DNA of 64,000 bases. It comes from Amphiura filiformis. Its lineage: Eukaryota > Echinodermata > Ophiuroidea > Amphilepidida > Amphiuridae. Below, piece by piece: positions 12,114 to 24,114 of this stretch. The stretch covers positions 34,873,380 to 34,937,379 of the forward strand of contig NC_092646.1 of assembly GCF_039555335.1 (NCBI RefSeq), in the 5' to 3' direction. A program made the position numbers and the translations under genes. Numbering within the stretch: position 1 is the stretch's first letter; every line of letters begins with the position of its first letter. The notes beneath the pieces were generated by a model. That model had not been told where the DNA came from, did not search any database, and saw only the letters and a list, made by a program, of their open reading frames with translations.

Positions 12114-12498
12114 CGAATTTAAGACAGTTAAATAAATTATTTGTTTTATATCACTCATACTTAAATTCTGTTGGTGTCTACCCCATTACTAAATCGGCGA
12201 GTCTATGTGTCAGCGCACGGCTTAGCGCAGGCGCACTACGGCGCAGCACTACTATGATGGTAAAAACTATCACACGGAGAGGCTAATGGTAAAAATGATA
12301 AATTGCTATCAACCAACTGTCTAGAATTTATGTATGAGTGATATAATACAATTCCAATCTATATTTATATAGTTTATATGGCCAAAAAAAGTGTATCAAA
12401 AATGATCCGGAGAAGTGGGACTTGATTATATGCCTACACCCCGAAATGGCTAGACTTTACGTTATTCTATATAGTGAAATATGTATTAAATGATTAAT

Positions 12499-15400
12499 TT
12501 AGAGGTTGACGCATATGTCAGCAGCGGAACTGCCAGGTTTGGACCCTGTAAAAAGTAGAGAAAAAAGCAGAATATCAATGAATACGTACGTAGGTTTGCA
12601 TAAAGTGTTATTTATGTTTAAAAAAAAGCTTATAGAATGTTTACTAATTTTTTATCCGAGTGTTTGTTTTAGAGTAGTGGTCAGCCAGAAAGAAACATTT
12701 TTATGAACAGTATTCAGTAAAAATTGCACTTGTCGGATAATGGGCTATTTCATTTAAAATCCATACTACCCCTATGGAAGATTTTGGAAATATCTTCCAC
12801 AGAGGGAGTATGAATTTCAAATGAAATTAACACATTAGCAGATCCATTTGAAACTCACTCTCCCTCCAGGGAAGATTCAAGTTGAATCTTTCTCAGAAGG
12901 TGTTTGAAATTCAAATGGAGCTGCTAATGTGTTAATTTCATTCGAAATTCGTACTCCTACTGTGGCAGATATTTTCAAAATCTTCCACAGGGGTAGTGTG
13001 GATTTTAAATGGAATAGCCCAATATCATTTGGTATGGTAGTACTTTTTAAGATGGCATACGGGTATGTTCAACAGCTTTGGGTGTATTTTCAAGAATTTT
13101 GGTATAGCGATTCACCCTCATACACCCATTGGGCGCATTTTGGGAAATTTATCCTCGAAAGCACCCAAGTTGGACAAAATTAGGTGTTTTTTGCGTGTTA
13201 ATGGGCTCTAAAATTTACTTATTACGTGATGCAGATTAAATATACTAACCATGAGCAGCAGGATCATCTATATCGTTACAGATTTCACGGTAGGCTCTTG
13301 AATTGACAAGTTTGTTAAAGGCTGGATCCCACCAATTCTTCAAAAGAGAATCTTTGCGCATCATCAAGGAGTCTCCTGTAAATAAGAAAAAAGAACTATT
13401 CTGTCAAAAGACCGTTATATGGGAATTTTATGATCCACAGCATCATCCCCCCACTTTTCTAAAAAAAGTTGAGATTTTTGTATCACTGGAAACCTCTGGC
13501 TACATAATGTTTATGTATAAAATATTTCTTGCAGATTAATTCATTTAGCAAAGATATCATGAAATTTGAATTTCATTCTGGTATATCAGAACGAAATTAC
13601 AACACATTGTCTATGGAGCAGTGTAATACACAAAATCATGCATAACTCGCAAACGCAAAACCGGAATCAACTGAAATTTTGGGAATAAGCTTTTTTCGTG
13701 GATATGTACTGAAAAATGTTATAAAAAGAGGATGCTAGGATCACGAAATACTGCTTTAATTTCAAATTAGTATTTTTAGTTCACATTAGACAACACTAAG
13801 GTGAACGAACGTTAACGCGTAACGTAAACGTGAGATGTCACGTGATGCCGTTGGCGTGTTAACGTACCGCGCTGACGTATCATGTTGACGTATCACGTAT
13901 GACGTTCACGTCTTCCGCTGACGTACCGTGTTCACGTATCGCGTACCGGTCTGTTTGATCAAAATTTACTTTATTTGGGCACATTTTAACACTGAAACGG
14001 TTCACATTTGTATAGGAAAATCAGCATTGCAGCGGGTGAGTGGGACGATTTGTATTGTGTTGCACATCGGTACTCTGCGTGCCATAAGATTCCGCCAATC
14101 TTGGCGCGGTCGCGCTATAAACTCCGGTCATTTCTTCTGTTATTGATATATTGATCTGCACTACAAGTATACTGTATATATCACATGCCATGTCTGTATA
14201 TGCCATGTACATGCCATGTCTGTGTATGTATGCAATCATAGATAGAATACAATACCGGTCTTTTTGAAGACTCTACTCGGACAGATGTGATTAAAACATA
14301 CATTGACCTAGTATGATAGAAAAATTCTATAGAATTACGATCCAGGTCTTTGTGTCTATGTCTATTCTTTGATAATCAATGGTGCGATGCACAGTAACAG
14401 CGCACGTCTAGTGCAGGGCAATATATTCAGAAATTGTTTCACCTGTCGCTATGGTAATTAATCCTGTCAATCACTATACTTCTACGGCGAATATTATAGT
14501 CAACTGGACGAAATAACTCCGTATGCACCTTCTGCCACAGAATAAAGCAGAGTCTTGTACATACAGGGTGATTTAAAATGAACTGTACCTATTTAAAAAA
14601 ATATTTGCGGAGATTGTATACATTAAAAAACTATCATAGAAAGCAGTGATACGTGTTTTGTAGTAGATATTTTAATTTTGATAATGAGTGGTTTTAGTCA
14701 GAAGATATCGCATTTTCAAGTTAGCATCCCATTTTAGACCAACACACAGAACTACTGTTAAATAATAAAATGTAGAACGAAGGACCCGTTGACTTGAAGT
14801 TATAGAGGTAAATTTGAATTCAAAGAGAAATGGTGCTGGTGCAATATCCATACATTTGTAATTTAGACCTGATTTTGTCACCACTTCTATATAGGAAACA
14901 TGGCTACTATCTTATTACAGCTTGCAATATAAAATTATTTAAATGTCGGTAAGTATTTAATTTTAATTGTATTTATTTATCAATTCATCTTATTTTCGTT
15001 TTTAAATAAACATGCGCAATTTATGTTGAACTGAAAGCGTCTGAGGCAATTGAGTGAGCAAAATGCTGTAGAACAGATTGTTTGAATATAATTCTTATCC
15101 GTGTGCAACATCGTTTTTAGTGTGTTTTCTAAGAATGTACTTTTCTTCAAAACCATCAGAGGTAAAGACATGGTTATTTCACCATTATTAAGAAACGCAC
15201 TATCCTGTTACGGCTTACAAACACAAATTATTCAATGCCGGTAAGTATTTTATTTAAATTTTTGAAGTTGGGTACAGTTAATTTTAAATCACCCTGTATG
15301 CACAGTGAGAATAGGCAGTAAAATTTGACGGCTTGGTGGTCAAACGCCAGTTAGTGGTCCTAAACAGCATGCAGCGAGGCTGTTTTTATAGGCTTTGACC

Positions 15401-18400
15401 GCATGTTTAATTATTATATTCTCTCTTTACTACTCTAATTAAAGTTGCTGCTCATACCTCCCAACAGACACGGTTCAAATTCTCTGACTAATTCAAGACT
15501 TCCATCCGTAGCCCTTGGTAGGGCTCCTGAGACGAATATGGCATCAACCTTTAAAAATAATAGAAGATAAACAGGAATAATTTAGTAAAACGACTTTTGG
15601 CGATCAATATTATCTCTTCTCCTCTCCTCTCATCCCTTCTCCTTTCCTCTCCTCTCCTCTCTTCTCCTCTCCTCTTTCCCTTCCTTCCCATCCCTTTCCT
15701 TCCCTTCCTTCCTTTCCCGTCCCGTCTCTTTCTTCTCTTCTCTTCTCTTCTCTTCTCTTCTCTTCTCTTCTCTTCTCTTCTTCTCTTCTCTTCTCTTCTC
15801 TCTCTTCTCTTCTCTTCTCTTCTCTTCTCTTCTCTTCTCTTCTCTTCTCTTCTCTTCTCTTCTCTCTCTTCTCTTCTCTTCTCTTCTCTTCTCTTCTCTT
15901 CTCTTCTCTTCTTCTCTTCTCTCTCTTCTCTTCTCTTCTCTTCTCTTTCTTCTCTTTTTTCTCTTCTCTCTCTCCTCCTCTCTCTCTCCTCTCCTCTCTC
16001 TCTCCAGGGCCGTTCCGACCATTAGGCCAGGTAAGGCGGTCTCCTAGGGCGGCAAACGTAGAGGGGCGCAAAAAAGGGCGAGAAAAAAAAAACGGGAATG
16101 GAGAAAGAAAAGGGAAGAAAAATTGACAGCGCCTCCCTTAGGGGCCGAATTGACCAATTCAGGATCGATTCTGCGCCCCTCCAAGTGATAAAAGTCAAAT
16201 TTTTCGCACGCTTCGCGCGCATTTCCACACAATTATTTGCAATATCAATTTAAGACCGATATTCAATATCATAACTAAAATAAATTAGTGGTAAGCCCTA
16301 TTTGTGCACATTTTTGCTCGCTCAGCGCGCAATTGTTTCAAGAATTAGAGGGGGGGTCATTATCCTTAGCCCAGGGCGCCACAAACCCTAGCTCCGCCAC
16401 TGGAAAACAACTGATGAGTTTTCAAGGGGGTAACCCCCTTAACACTTTTTTGGTATGCTCTGGTGGGGCGGCAGGGAGAGGCTTTGCCTAGGGCTGCAAA
16501 ATCCCTAGGAACGGCCCTGCTCCTCTCTCTCCTCTCCTCTCCTCCTCTCTCTCCTCTCCTCTCCTCTCCTCTCTCTCCTCTCCTCTCCTCTCCTCTCCTC
16601 TCCTCTCTAATCCTCACCCTCTTCTCCTCTCCTCTCCTTTATTCTCCTCTCCTCTCAACCCAGCATCATTCTACGCCACTCCTATTTTCCTTCCCTTTTT
16701 CATCTCCTCTCAACTGTCATGTCAAGTGCTGTCTGTTCTCTCCTGTCCTGTTATCTTCTCTCCTAGGTCCTCTTGTTGTACCGTTTTAAAAAAACATTTA
16801 CCTCACCACCATCAAGCCCTGCTACTAAACTATTCAAATTATCATCTTGGTCATACGCAAGTACTTGGTCATCTCTGATGTCATAGCCCTGTACAAAGCA
16901 TTAAATGTGAAAAGCATAGATACGTTTATACGACGAAGTAATACCAGTATTAAGAACTAGAAACTTCCGAATATGTTTTCGAGCTTTACATAATAACAAC
17001 ATGCTATTTTCTCGAAAAATTGGGCTAATAAAAAGGCTACTATACATAAAAACAATATACTAAGAGTAAACGTATCATTGCATCAACCCATTTAACCCCC
17101 CAGGTTTGCTAAGTGGTGTGCTGATGATTGCATAAGTGGTTGACGTATGTCGTGTTCCCATGAGAACCCATCAAGGGTTAATTTTTTGAACGGAGCCTTA
17201 TCCATTTCGAAGTGTAATTTCGCCCTAAATAGGACGAGTCAATATAGGTCAATATATGACATGTAGAATTTTGTCCTATAGAACTATCGGTGCCGTTTAG
17301 GTGACTCTTAACTTCACTCCCTGGAGATGTAATAAATTGTATCAAACATAATAATTAACATTTAATCATTTAAATACAGAACGAATGTAATGTTCAGGGT
17401 ACGATCAAAGTGCCATTGGTACCTCTTCGGACACCGATAGCGCTATAGGACCAAAAAGATGTTAGTCGAGAATCATTGACTTACAGTAACTCTGAAGATA
17501 CAGTATGCGTCTGCCCACCATCCAGCTAGTATACCGATCTTGATTCCATTAAGGTTGTCTGCATTAACGCCGTTTGGATTGCCGCGGCGAGTAAGTAGTA
17601 CAGGTCGGGTTGCTTTAGTAGTACTTGTTGAAAACTTGACAGATCGTATCCTATCCGCTGAGATGGAAAAACCTGATAAAAAAGTATAAGGGAGACAACG
17701 CTATTTAATTCTGGTTTGTATTTGGGATTCTAAAAGGACTGAATATGATATAAAGTTTACATGACACATGGATTGTATAAAGTAACGGTATAGCAACTGG
17801 GTCCTATCTTCTAGTGATTATTCAAACTAATTAAACGAATTCATTCTTAAAAAGTAAGGATTGAAGTAAGTTTAATCGAAATCTCAAGGCAAAATAAAAT
17901 GTTACACTTACCCATGCAACCGTCCCACCATCTCCCGAGTAAAGCTCGTTGTGGAAACCCATCAAAGTAACAATCTCGCCAATTACCGTGAACAATCTCG
18001 CAATTCTTTCCCGCAATTTGACACACTATAAAGACAAGAATGGAATGGACGTTAATAAATCCATCCATATTTTATGTAACCTAATTAGTGATAGACCGTG
18101 GCCCAGTGGTCGGAGTAAGAGAAGCCACCAGGCACTTCCCCAAAACAATTGTGGCTGGATACATTCCCTCAGAAAATCAATTGAGTTCCTATTCCTTTAA
18201 TTATATGGTTTCCTGTAAAACATGCCATCATAATGAACTAGTTAAATACCTACCATTTGCTATATTTGCTATTGGCATGCTATTGTTTTTTTTAAATTGA
18301 GAGTTTTAACTATAGATTCATAATACGCTGCATTGTTGGAAACATGTGACTTTAAAAGCTCTAAAACACCGGCTACAAAGCTATAGCTACCTGGCAATGT

Positions 18401-21395
18401 TTATCATGATAATTATTAACATTTTACCTTCGTTTATAATATCAACGAAATGACCACGGTGTTGCCTGGTTTTCCGGTCTCTGAAAAAGAATGAGATGAA
18501 AATGCCAAATAGTGCGTATTAAACAAACATGTATATTAGCGTACACGTGTAGCGGCTCTAGTTTTTCGGATCGCTTCACTCGGCCATGATTATTACATTT
18601 ATTTTATATTTTCTCTCTTTCTCTTGTTCCTTTTGTCTAGTGGGGGAAGATTTGCCCTAAACCGCTCCTGAGTATGCATAAGCATACACCCATAGCCTCC
18701 AATATATTTACAACATACGTATACACACGCCCTCACGGTTGGAATATTCTAAAACTGCTCCGGTATGAGCATTCTCGTGGTGTACTGTGGTGTACTGTGT
18801 AAGTTACAGCTTGTGGGGTATAGTTATAAATCCTGGTTCCCACAAGCCTATTGGTGGTACGTTTTTTGTATACCACGAGAATAATGTGATAAGAAATATA
18901 CACCTGAAAGAACCACTGGTATATTTTTTAATCACATAATTCTGGACCCCATAAGAATCTCGGTGTACGTAAAGGAGATAATCCACATCCGGCGGATTCG
19001 TAGCACCCCTGCCACTCTGTTGCCGACGAGCAGCCACCTGGACTCGGGGCCTTAACTGGGGGTGAGGGTCGACTTTCATGATTGGAGTTTTACTCGTTAG
19101 AGTGTTGACCTTCTATACATACTGGGCACACGGCCAGTTAATGTAAATGCAATTTTAATCACAAACGCTTCACTTTATTCCAGTGTCCAAAGAAACAATT
19201 ACGTCATGTGAAACAGCAATAATTGCAAATACGTAGCTATGTGAAACATCCAAGGTTTACGTGCGGCAAGATATGTCGAAAAATCGAACTATTGTTGTAC
19301 ATGGGGAAGTACTCCCTATTCCAGATAAACACAGGGGTTATAAAAATAGTATCATGTTTTTCCAAATGAAACATAGCTAAATTCTTATCCTTTAGTTAGT
19401 CCGAACTGGCAATAAAATTCAAATTTTAATGTTTGGTCAATATTTGGAAATAGGGGTCCAAAACATGCGTCTTAGGGTGTTTTTCGTATGTTTTGACAAT
19501 CAAGCCCAAAGACTTGTACTAAGACTAATTTCAGCTGATGCATTCTGATTTTTGGAAAAGACATGTTTCATTCCAACCATTTAATTAAAGTAACACAAAA
19601 AAGCGAAAATTAGAGCAAAATTTCGGCATATACTCAAGATTTTTAATGCTTATACTTGTTCCAAGTCTTTGATTTTTGTGATTCGATTGTCAGAAATCAT
19701 GCCGAAAATGCATGTTTTTGGCTCTTTGTTCAAGAAATTAGTATAATAAAAAACCTTTTCTTTTATCTTCAGTTAGGACTAAATGAAAGATTAGGATTGA
19801 GCTATGTTTCATTTGGAATAACTTGATAATATTATTTTAATCCCCCCAAAATAGTGCTGTATTTTTCTGGAATGGGGAATAAGTACTTACAAGTAGCTGA
19901 CACGGTTGTCGTTGTTTCCGTTAAGGAAGGACCAAATTGTTTCATCATAATGCGGATGATTCCCGGATTGCCTCTGAATCCACGGTGTATCAATATCACC
20001 ATCGTCACCATTAGAATATTCTGAAACACAATAACCCAGCAAACACAAAAACATTAACATTACGTTAAAATATTTGCACCAGGCAAACACAGAAATGTTC
20101 TTAAAATGATTTTTACAAGACGTTTTAATAACATTTAAATGTCGGGTTATATAAAGGTCATGAAAACATTTTTGTAAATATTTTGGGCAAACATTTTTTG
20201 GAAAATATTTTTTCAACCCCTAGATAACATTCTGTATAGAATGATTTGCACCAAGTTTTCAAAAATGTTTTTGGAATGTTATTTAAACGTTTGTATACCA
20301 TTTATATAACCCGACATTTAAATGTTTTCTGTAAAACATTTGTGTTTGCTGTGCAGTAAATTACCAGCAAATGTTTTTTAATGTTATGAAAACGTTTTGT
20401 ACCATTAATGTACCCTTTATATAACCCGACATTTAAACGTTTTCTGACAACCTTTTATAACCTTTTGCGAATGATGTCGAAAACGTTTTATTACTCTTTA
20501 CCCAAAATGCTGTAATAATATTTGTAATAACTGCCGTGAAGGGTTTCTGTCCATTTTAAGCTTAAATATAATAAACAAGGGAAAGTGAAAGAAACCTCAC
20601 TGGCTATTTTGGTCGTTTAACATGGAGTTCTATGGCGGACATAAAGTCAAATTCATGACTTTTAGTCAAAATTGCTCGATTGACCATTCAATTTAGGTGT
20701 AAGTTGGGACATGTGAAAACATTACAAATAATGTTTATGTCAAAAAATCAGGTTTTTTAAACAATTAACTAAATGCATATTATAAGATCGCACATTATGG
20801 CGATATAAGGAGTGATAGCAAACTGTAAAACCCGCATTATACGCACACCACCACCAACCCCCACACAACCTCTATACACAGACAAGCAAACTGCACAGAG
20901 ACATACCTCCACCCACCAAACAAAACAAAATAATTGTTTTGTGAAAGTAATACAGCCACTCAAATTTCACAGTTTAATTTCAACCACACTACATGGTGTT
21001 TGTCAGCAAAAATGGAATTGATATTGAATCAATTTCAAATCTTGTTAAACTATCCCCTACTTTCACGACTTTTACTGTAGTACAAACTTTGGTCGAATGA
21101 TGAAGGTTACAGCAAATAAGTCAATACATTAATCAAAATCCTAGACTGAAGGACACGTCCTTCTTTAATATCTTTATAGGGGATATCTTTCTATACCTGC
21201 ATTACCTCCTTCCGAACCGCCAGAATCGGAACCATCCACATTGATATTAATTGGTGCTTCACCGCCTCTGTTATAATTCAATACTGCCATTACCATTCCA
21301 GCCGCAGCTACAATTCCGACAATAAGAACCAGAATGCACAGGAGGACAAAAACATTGCCTCCTCCATCTTCTTTTGCGTATTTTCCTTGTCCCAT
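12499..21395 (-). CDS. Gene B: type II membrane-anchored solute-binding-protein-like protein, complete, diverged subfamily
   Basis: Nine coding exons: 21395-21206, 20020-19891, 18480-18428, 18025-17912, 17672-17485, 16888-16802, 15548-15458, 13375-13250, 12545-12499. They sum to 1026 bases (341 residues plus stop), with the same intron phases as C and D. The exon 1 donor is uncertain: a second in-frame GT at 21196 would add three residues. The membrane segment is nearly identical to the paralogs. Exon 2 is longer (130 bases against 97) and unlike the others until H-Y-D-E-T-I-W-S-F. Exon 4 has C-Q-I-A-G-K-N-C, exon 5 the ligand-type Arg in A-D-R-I-R-S-V-K-F and the Trp-Trp pair in A-G-W-W-A-D, and exon 7 V-D-A-I-F-V-S. 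The C-terminus is S-K-P-G-S-S-A-A-D-I-C-V-N-L. This is the most divergent full copy, yet no reading frame is broken, so it is probably functional. Ligand unknown. Confidence 0.87.
12742..13020. repeat. 279-base MITE with GGGCTATTxCATTTAAAATCC termini
   Basis: Inverted termini and inner repeats with CTTCCACAGAGGGAGTATG. It starts about 200 bases beyond gene B's final exon, in intron 8. A second full copy is at 59944-60221. Confidence 0.65.
13800..13955. promoter_or_regulatory. ACGT-dense cluster in gene B intron 7
   Basis: About a dozen ACGT cores in 150 bases, as TGACGTAT, CACGTG, AACGTAAACGTG and similar, in an otherwise AT-rich, CpG-poor intron. ACGT is the core of many bZIP and bHLH sites, so a regulatory role is possible; a degenerate tandem repeat is the plain alternative. 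Confidence 0.35.
14562..15298. repeat. 737-base TA-flanked transposon, non-autonomous
   Basis: Termini TACAGGGTGATTTAAAATGA and, at the right end, the matching inverse ATTTTAAATCACCCTGTA. TA at both ends suggests Tc1/mariner-type movement. The interior has internal direct repeats (CCGGTAAGTATTT and TGTCGGTAAGTATTT) and no transposase. Confidence 0.65.
15604..16004. repeat. (TTCTC)n pyrimidine microsatellite, about 400 bases
   Basis: An almost pure pyrimidine plus strand in gene B intron 6. Long open frames on both strands are artefacts of the repeat. It continues at 16520-16660 after a transposon insert. Confidence 0.95.
16005..16519. repeat. 515-base hAT-like MITE inside the microsatellite
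   Basis: Ends CAGGGCCGTTCC and GGAACGGCCCTG, with longer imperfect inner arms (CTCCTAGGGCGGCAAA against TTTGCCTAGGGCTGCAAA). It interrupts the TTCTC tract, so it is younger than the tract. No transposase. Confidence 0.65.
16520..16665. repeat. CTCTC microsatellite, right part
   Basis: Continuation of the pyrimidine tract, here mostly CTCCT units, ending about 135 bases before exon 6 of gene B. As the transcript is made from the other strand, it is purine-rich in the RNA. Confidence 0.9.
18085..18190 (+). repeat. tRNA-like SINE head in gene B intron 3
   Basis: ATAGACCGTGGCCCAGTGGT resembles box A. Homologous to the intron 3 copies in A (4361) and D (56253). Confidence 0.4.
20035..20530. repeat. 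CCCAGC...GCTGGG MITE family copy in gene B intron 1
   Basis: Starts CCCAGCAAACACAAAAAC right next to exon 2 (15 bases upstream of the acceptor), with repeated GTCGGGTTATATAAAGG and its inverse. The right end is eroded. Confidence 0.6.
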
Positions 21396-21482
21396 TTTCC
21401 TTACTGGTAAGTAGGTGCTACCCTCTGCGTTCCATGGAAGCTAAAGTTTAACACTATCTGTGCCTGCTGAAATTTCTATCAG

Positions 21483-21489
21483 TTATATA
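21483..21489 (-). promoter_or_regulatory. Candidate TATA box of gene B
   Basis: The minus strand reads GTATATAACTG, the best TATA match in the family, about 90 bases before the start codon and in the same position as the weaker elements of A, C and D. Confidence 0.45.
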
Positions 21490-21579
21490 CTTGATTGGTT
21501 TAACTACAGAATTAACACAATGCGAAGTTGACCGTTACGGTTGACAATCCTAATTAGCCCATTAATTGAGCTGTGACCC

Positions 21580-21660
21580 TGACAGATTTTGCGCCCAAAT
21601 AACACCTACTTTATTGCTGACCATAACAAAGGAATATCTGTTCAGTCGTAACTTCATATA
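21580..21660 (-). promoter_or_regulatory. Conserved upstream block, gene B copy
   Basis: Contains ATTTTGCGCCCAAATAACACC about 195 bases before the gene B start, then the TTGCTGACCATAAC part of the block also found before A, C and D. The sequence around it has diverged more than the block itself. Confidence 0.35.
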
Positions 21661-22333
21661 CGAGACTATCGGTAAATAAGTAAGTTGTCTTGTGACCCAA
21701 TGGATTATATTCAAGGCATTTCTCTATGATGACATACACATTGTACCCATTGCATATTGAACACATGTAAAAATGACATCGCACACTTGATTACGTAACA
21801 GCATATGCTTGAAACAATAGACTAGGGACACTTTTAAATTACAGCGAAGGTACGTGTTACGTTCAAGAACAGCAAAAGTACATGGTCTAGTTTTCTACAG
21901 AAGTAAACGCTAGGTCCTAGGTCTGCTTTGGGTCAAATTTGAGGCTTGCCATTATACTTGGCTGGAAATGGGATGTCTTTGAACTTCAAAAATTTCAACA
22001 ATTTTAGGACTTGAAGAGAGCTGGTACTCAGGACAGTGTTAAACTAATGCAAATCAAACATCAATCTGCACATGCGTAGGTGGGATATAACATGCTGGAA
22101 ATGTAAATATAAAAATTGCGAAATTTCGTGTAAACAGGGCTCAAAATATTACAAAATGCTATGTAAATAAAAATTAAACAATTCGTGTGACTTTTATGGA
22201 TGATTTCAACTTCCATCTCTTTGTACTTCTTTTTGTATAAACGTACCAATAGTAGAATAACAATTTTATTTTAATCACGGTTTCAAATATGTTTGGGGGT
22301 TAGTTAACAGAACTGGCAATTTTTTTGGCCACG

Positions 22334-22575
22334 TTAAGGGCTGGGGTATGAACGTTTGGACAGTATTTATTGTGGGACATTAGAGCACATCAGACATATC
22401 GAATTGCATTCTGAATACGAAGAATGTCATTCTGATATCAAATAATTTTGATTTTTTGAAATTCGCAATGTAATACACATTTTATGGCAAATCATTAAAA
22501 ACTGATATTTTTGATATATAACAGTGCTTGAAGTAAACTTTATAAATCTGATGATTTATACTTAAATTTCATTTA
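22334..22575. repeat. 5' fragment of the TTAA foldback element
   Basis: TTAAGGGCTGGGGTATGAAC and the following 230 bases match 2863-3000 plus 3610-3700. The motif array seen at 3005-3610 is absent, so the array is a variable module and not part of the core element. Confidence 0.6.
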
Positions 22576-24100
22576 ACTCAGGCGGCGAATGGCATGATCG
22601 AGCCGGCAACTTGTGAAACCGCCCAGCCGTATGGTATATTCCATATACTCGGTTAGTTTTGTGGGGTTCATTATCGAACCCCAACGGTTTTAGCTTGTAT
22701 TTATATTATTTATTAACATAGACCTATTTGTTTGAGATATTTCAAGCGTTTTAAAATTTCAAAATAATCCCATTCAATTACACGGTTGACGATGTGTCTT
22801 AAAAGCATTTCAGCCAGGAAGATATCGGGGCGATGACACTGTGCGCCCCTCGTACAGTATGCTTGCTTACGGTTATTGCTTTGGAAGAAAGCGTTTAGTT
22901 TTGGTGTGTTTGATCATCTGTGGAAATCCATTCTTTATTGAAACACACATAGCGAGCGTTATCACCACCGACACTTTACACACAGATTTCAAACAAGGAA
23001 TCAAAAGCAGACTTTTGCGCGGTTCATGCGGAAACAATAGACCTTTTCCCTCTTTCCCATCATGCACTATTCAAGGGGGGTATGAGTGTCGCGAAATACA
23101 TCATCTCCCCGGGGGAGTACAGAGTTATGTTCATTACATTCTGGAATACGGACATTTCGACTGGTGCCTTCATCACAAAAAAGGAATCCCCGATAATGAT
23201 AATGGCGCCACGATCACTAATACCTTTCGGGGGCAAAAAACAACATTTCTGTGCCTTATGGACATGGTGTCGTCGCCAAAAAAGTTTTGTATTGAAACCT
23301 AACTTTGTATACATTTTATAGACCTAATGGTGAAAAACTGATGACGGGACACGCAGTGATATTTTACCGGCGTCCGTTTCACTTTTTTTTTCGGAGTTGA
23401 AAATAAAACGAAAACAAAATCTCTTACACAGATGTTCTGCATCGCTCCGTAACTACATCACTCGTGTATTCAATAATTGCATAATTACAAACATCGATGG
23501 CCTTTAAGATAATCCGCATATATGGAATCAGTATGCCCATATTAAGACAAAATAATTGCAAAGGCCTGGCAAAGACCATCGGATGCACACGATCTATGAG
23601 GTTGATGAACTACGTCATACCCCCCATTGTGGGATAGAGGGAAAAAGGTCTATGAGTGATACGCATGGCGGAAGAGCTCTGTTAACCAGGCATTAAGCAG
23701 ATTGTAGGATTGTATATATGTTATACACTATCAGTACTTTTTCACTTTTGTATGATTTAGTTCTAGTTTTTTAAGGATCATGTAATGGACATACTGCACT
23801 TAATTAAGTATTTTCTAGTACACCACTAAGAGGTTATTTTACCCACAATTTGTACCAAAAAAGCATTATCACGGTGGATATAACTTTCTTAAGGATCCTC
23901 CGCAGTAAATTTTAATCTTCTCCATTATGTAGTTGTTGGTTTGCCAATATGCTCTGGACATAAATACATGCTGTGACACTAAGGACAAACAACTCCATCT
24001 CTGCCAGCATTTCAATTGATGAAACTTACACACTGCAATAATTGTCTTCAAAACTGCCGCTAAAGAGAGAATAGTTTTAGGTCATTCAAGCGTAACAAAT
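22576..24100. other. Gene-free spacer with a weak inverted repeat
   Basis: No supported gene. A 153-codon open frame near 22841 has no recognisable domain and competes with frames on both strands. Segments 23035-23086 and 23613-23651 form an inverted pair (ATAGACCTTTTCCCTCTTTC and its complement), which points to an old transposon. Confidence 0.5.
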
Positions 24101-24114
24101 CCTTTTTTCCATAC

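Noticed and set aside
15597..16071. Long S/L-rich and R/E/K-rich frames on both strands
   Set aside because: Pure products of the TTCTC microsatellite.
22841..23314. 153-codon frame and overlapping frames on both strands
   Set aside because: No family recognised, no splice or paralog support, and the region contains an inverted repeat. Left as unassigned spacer.
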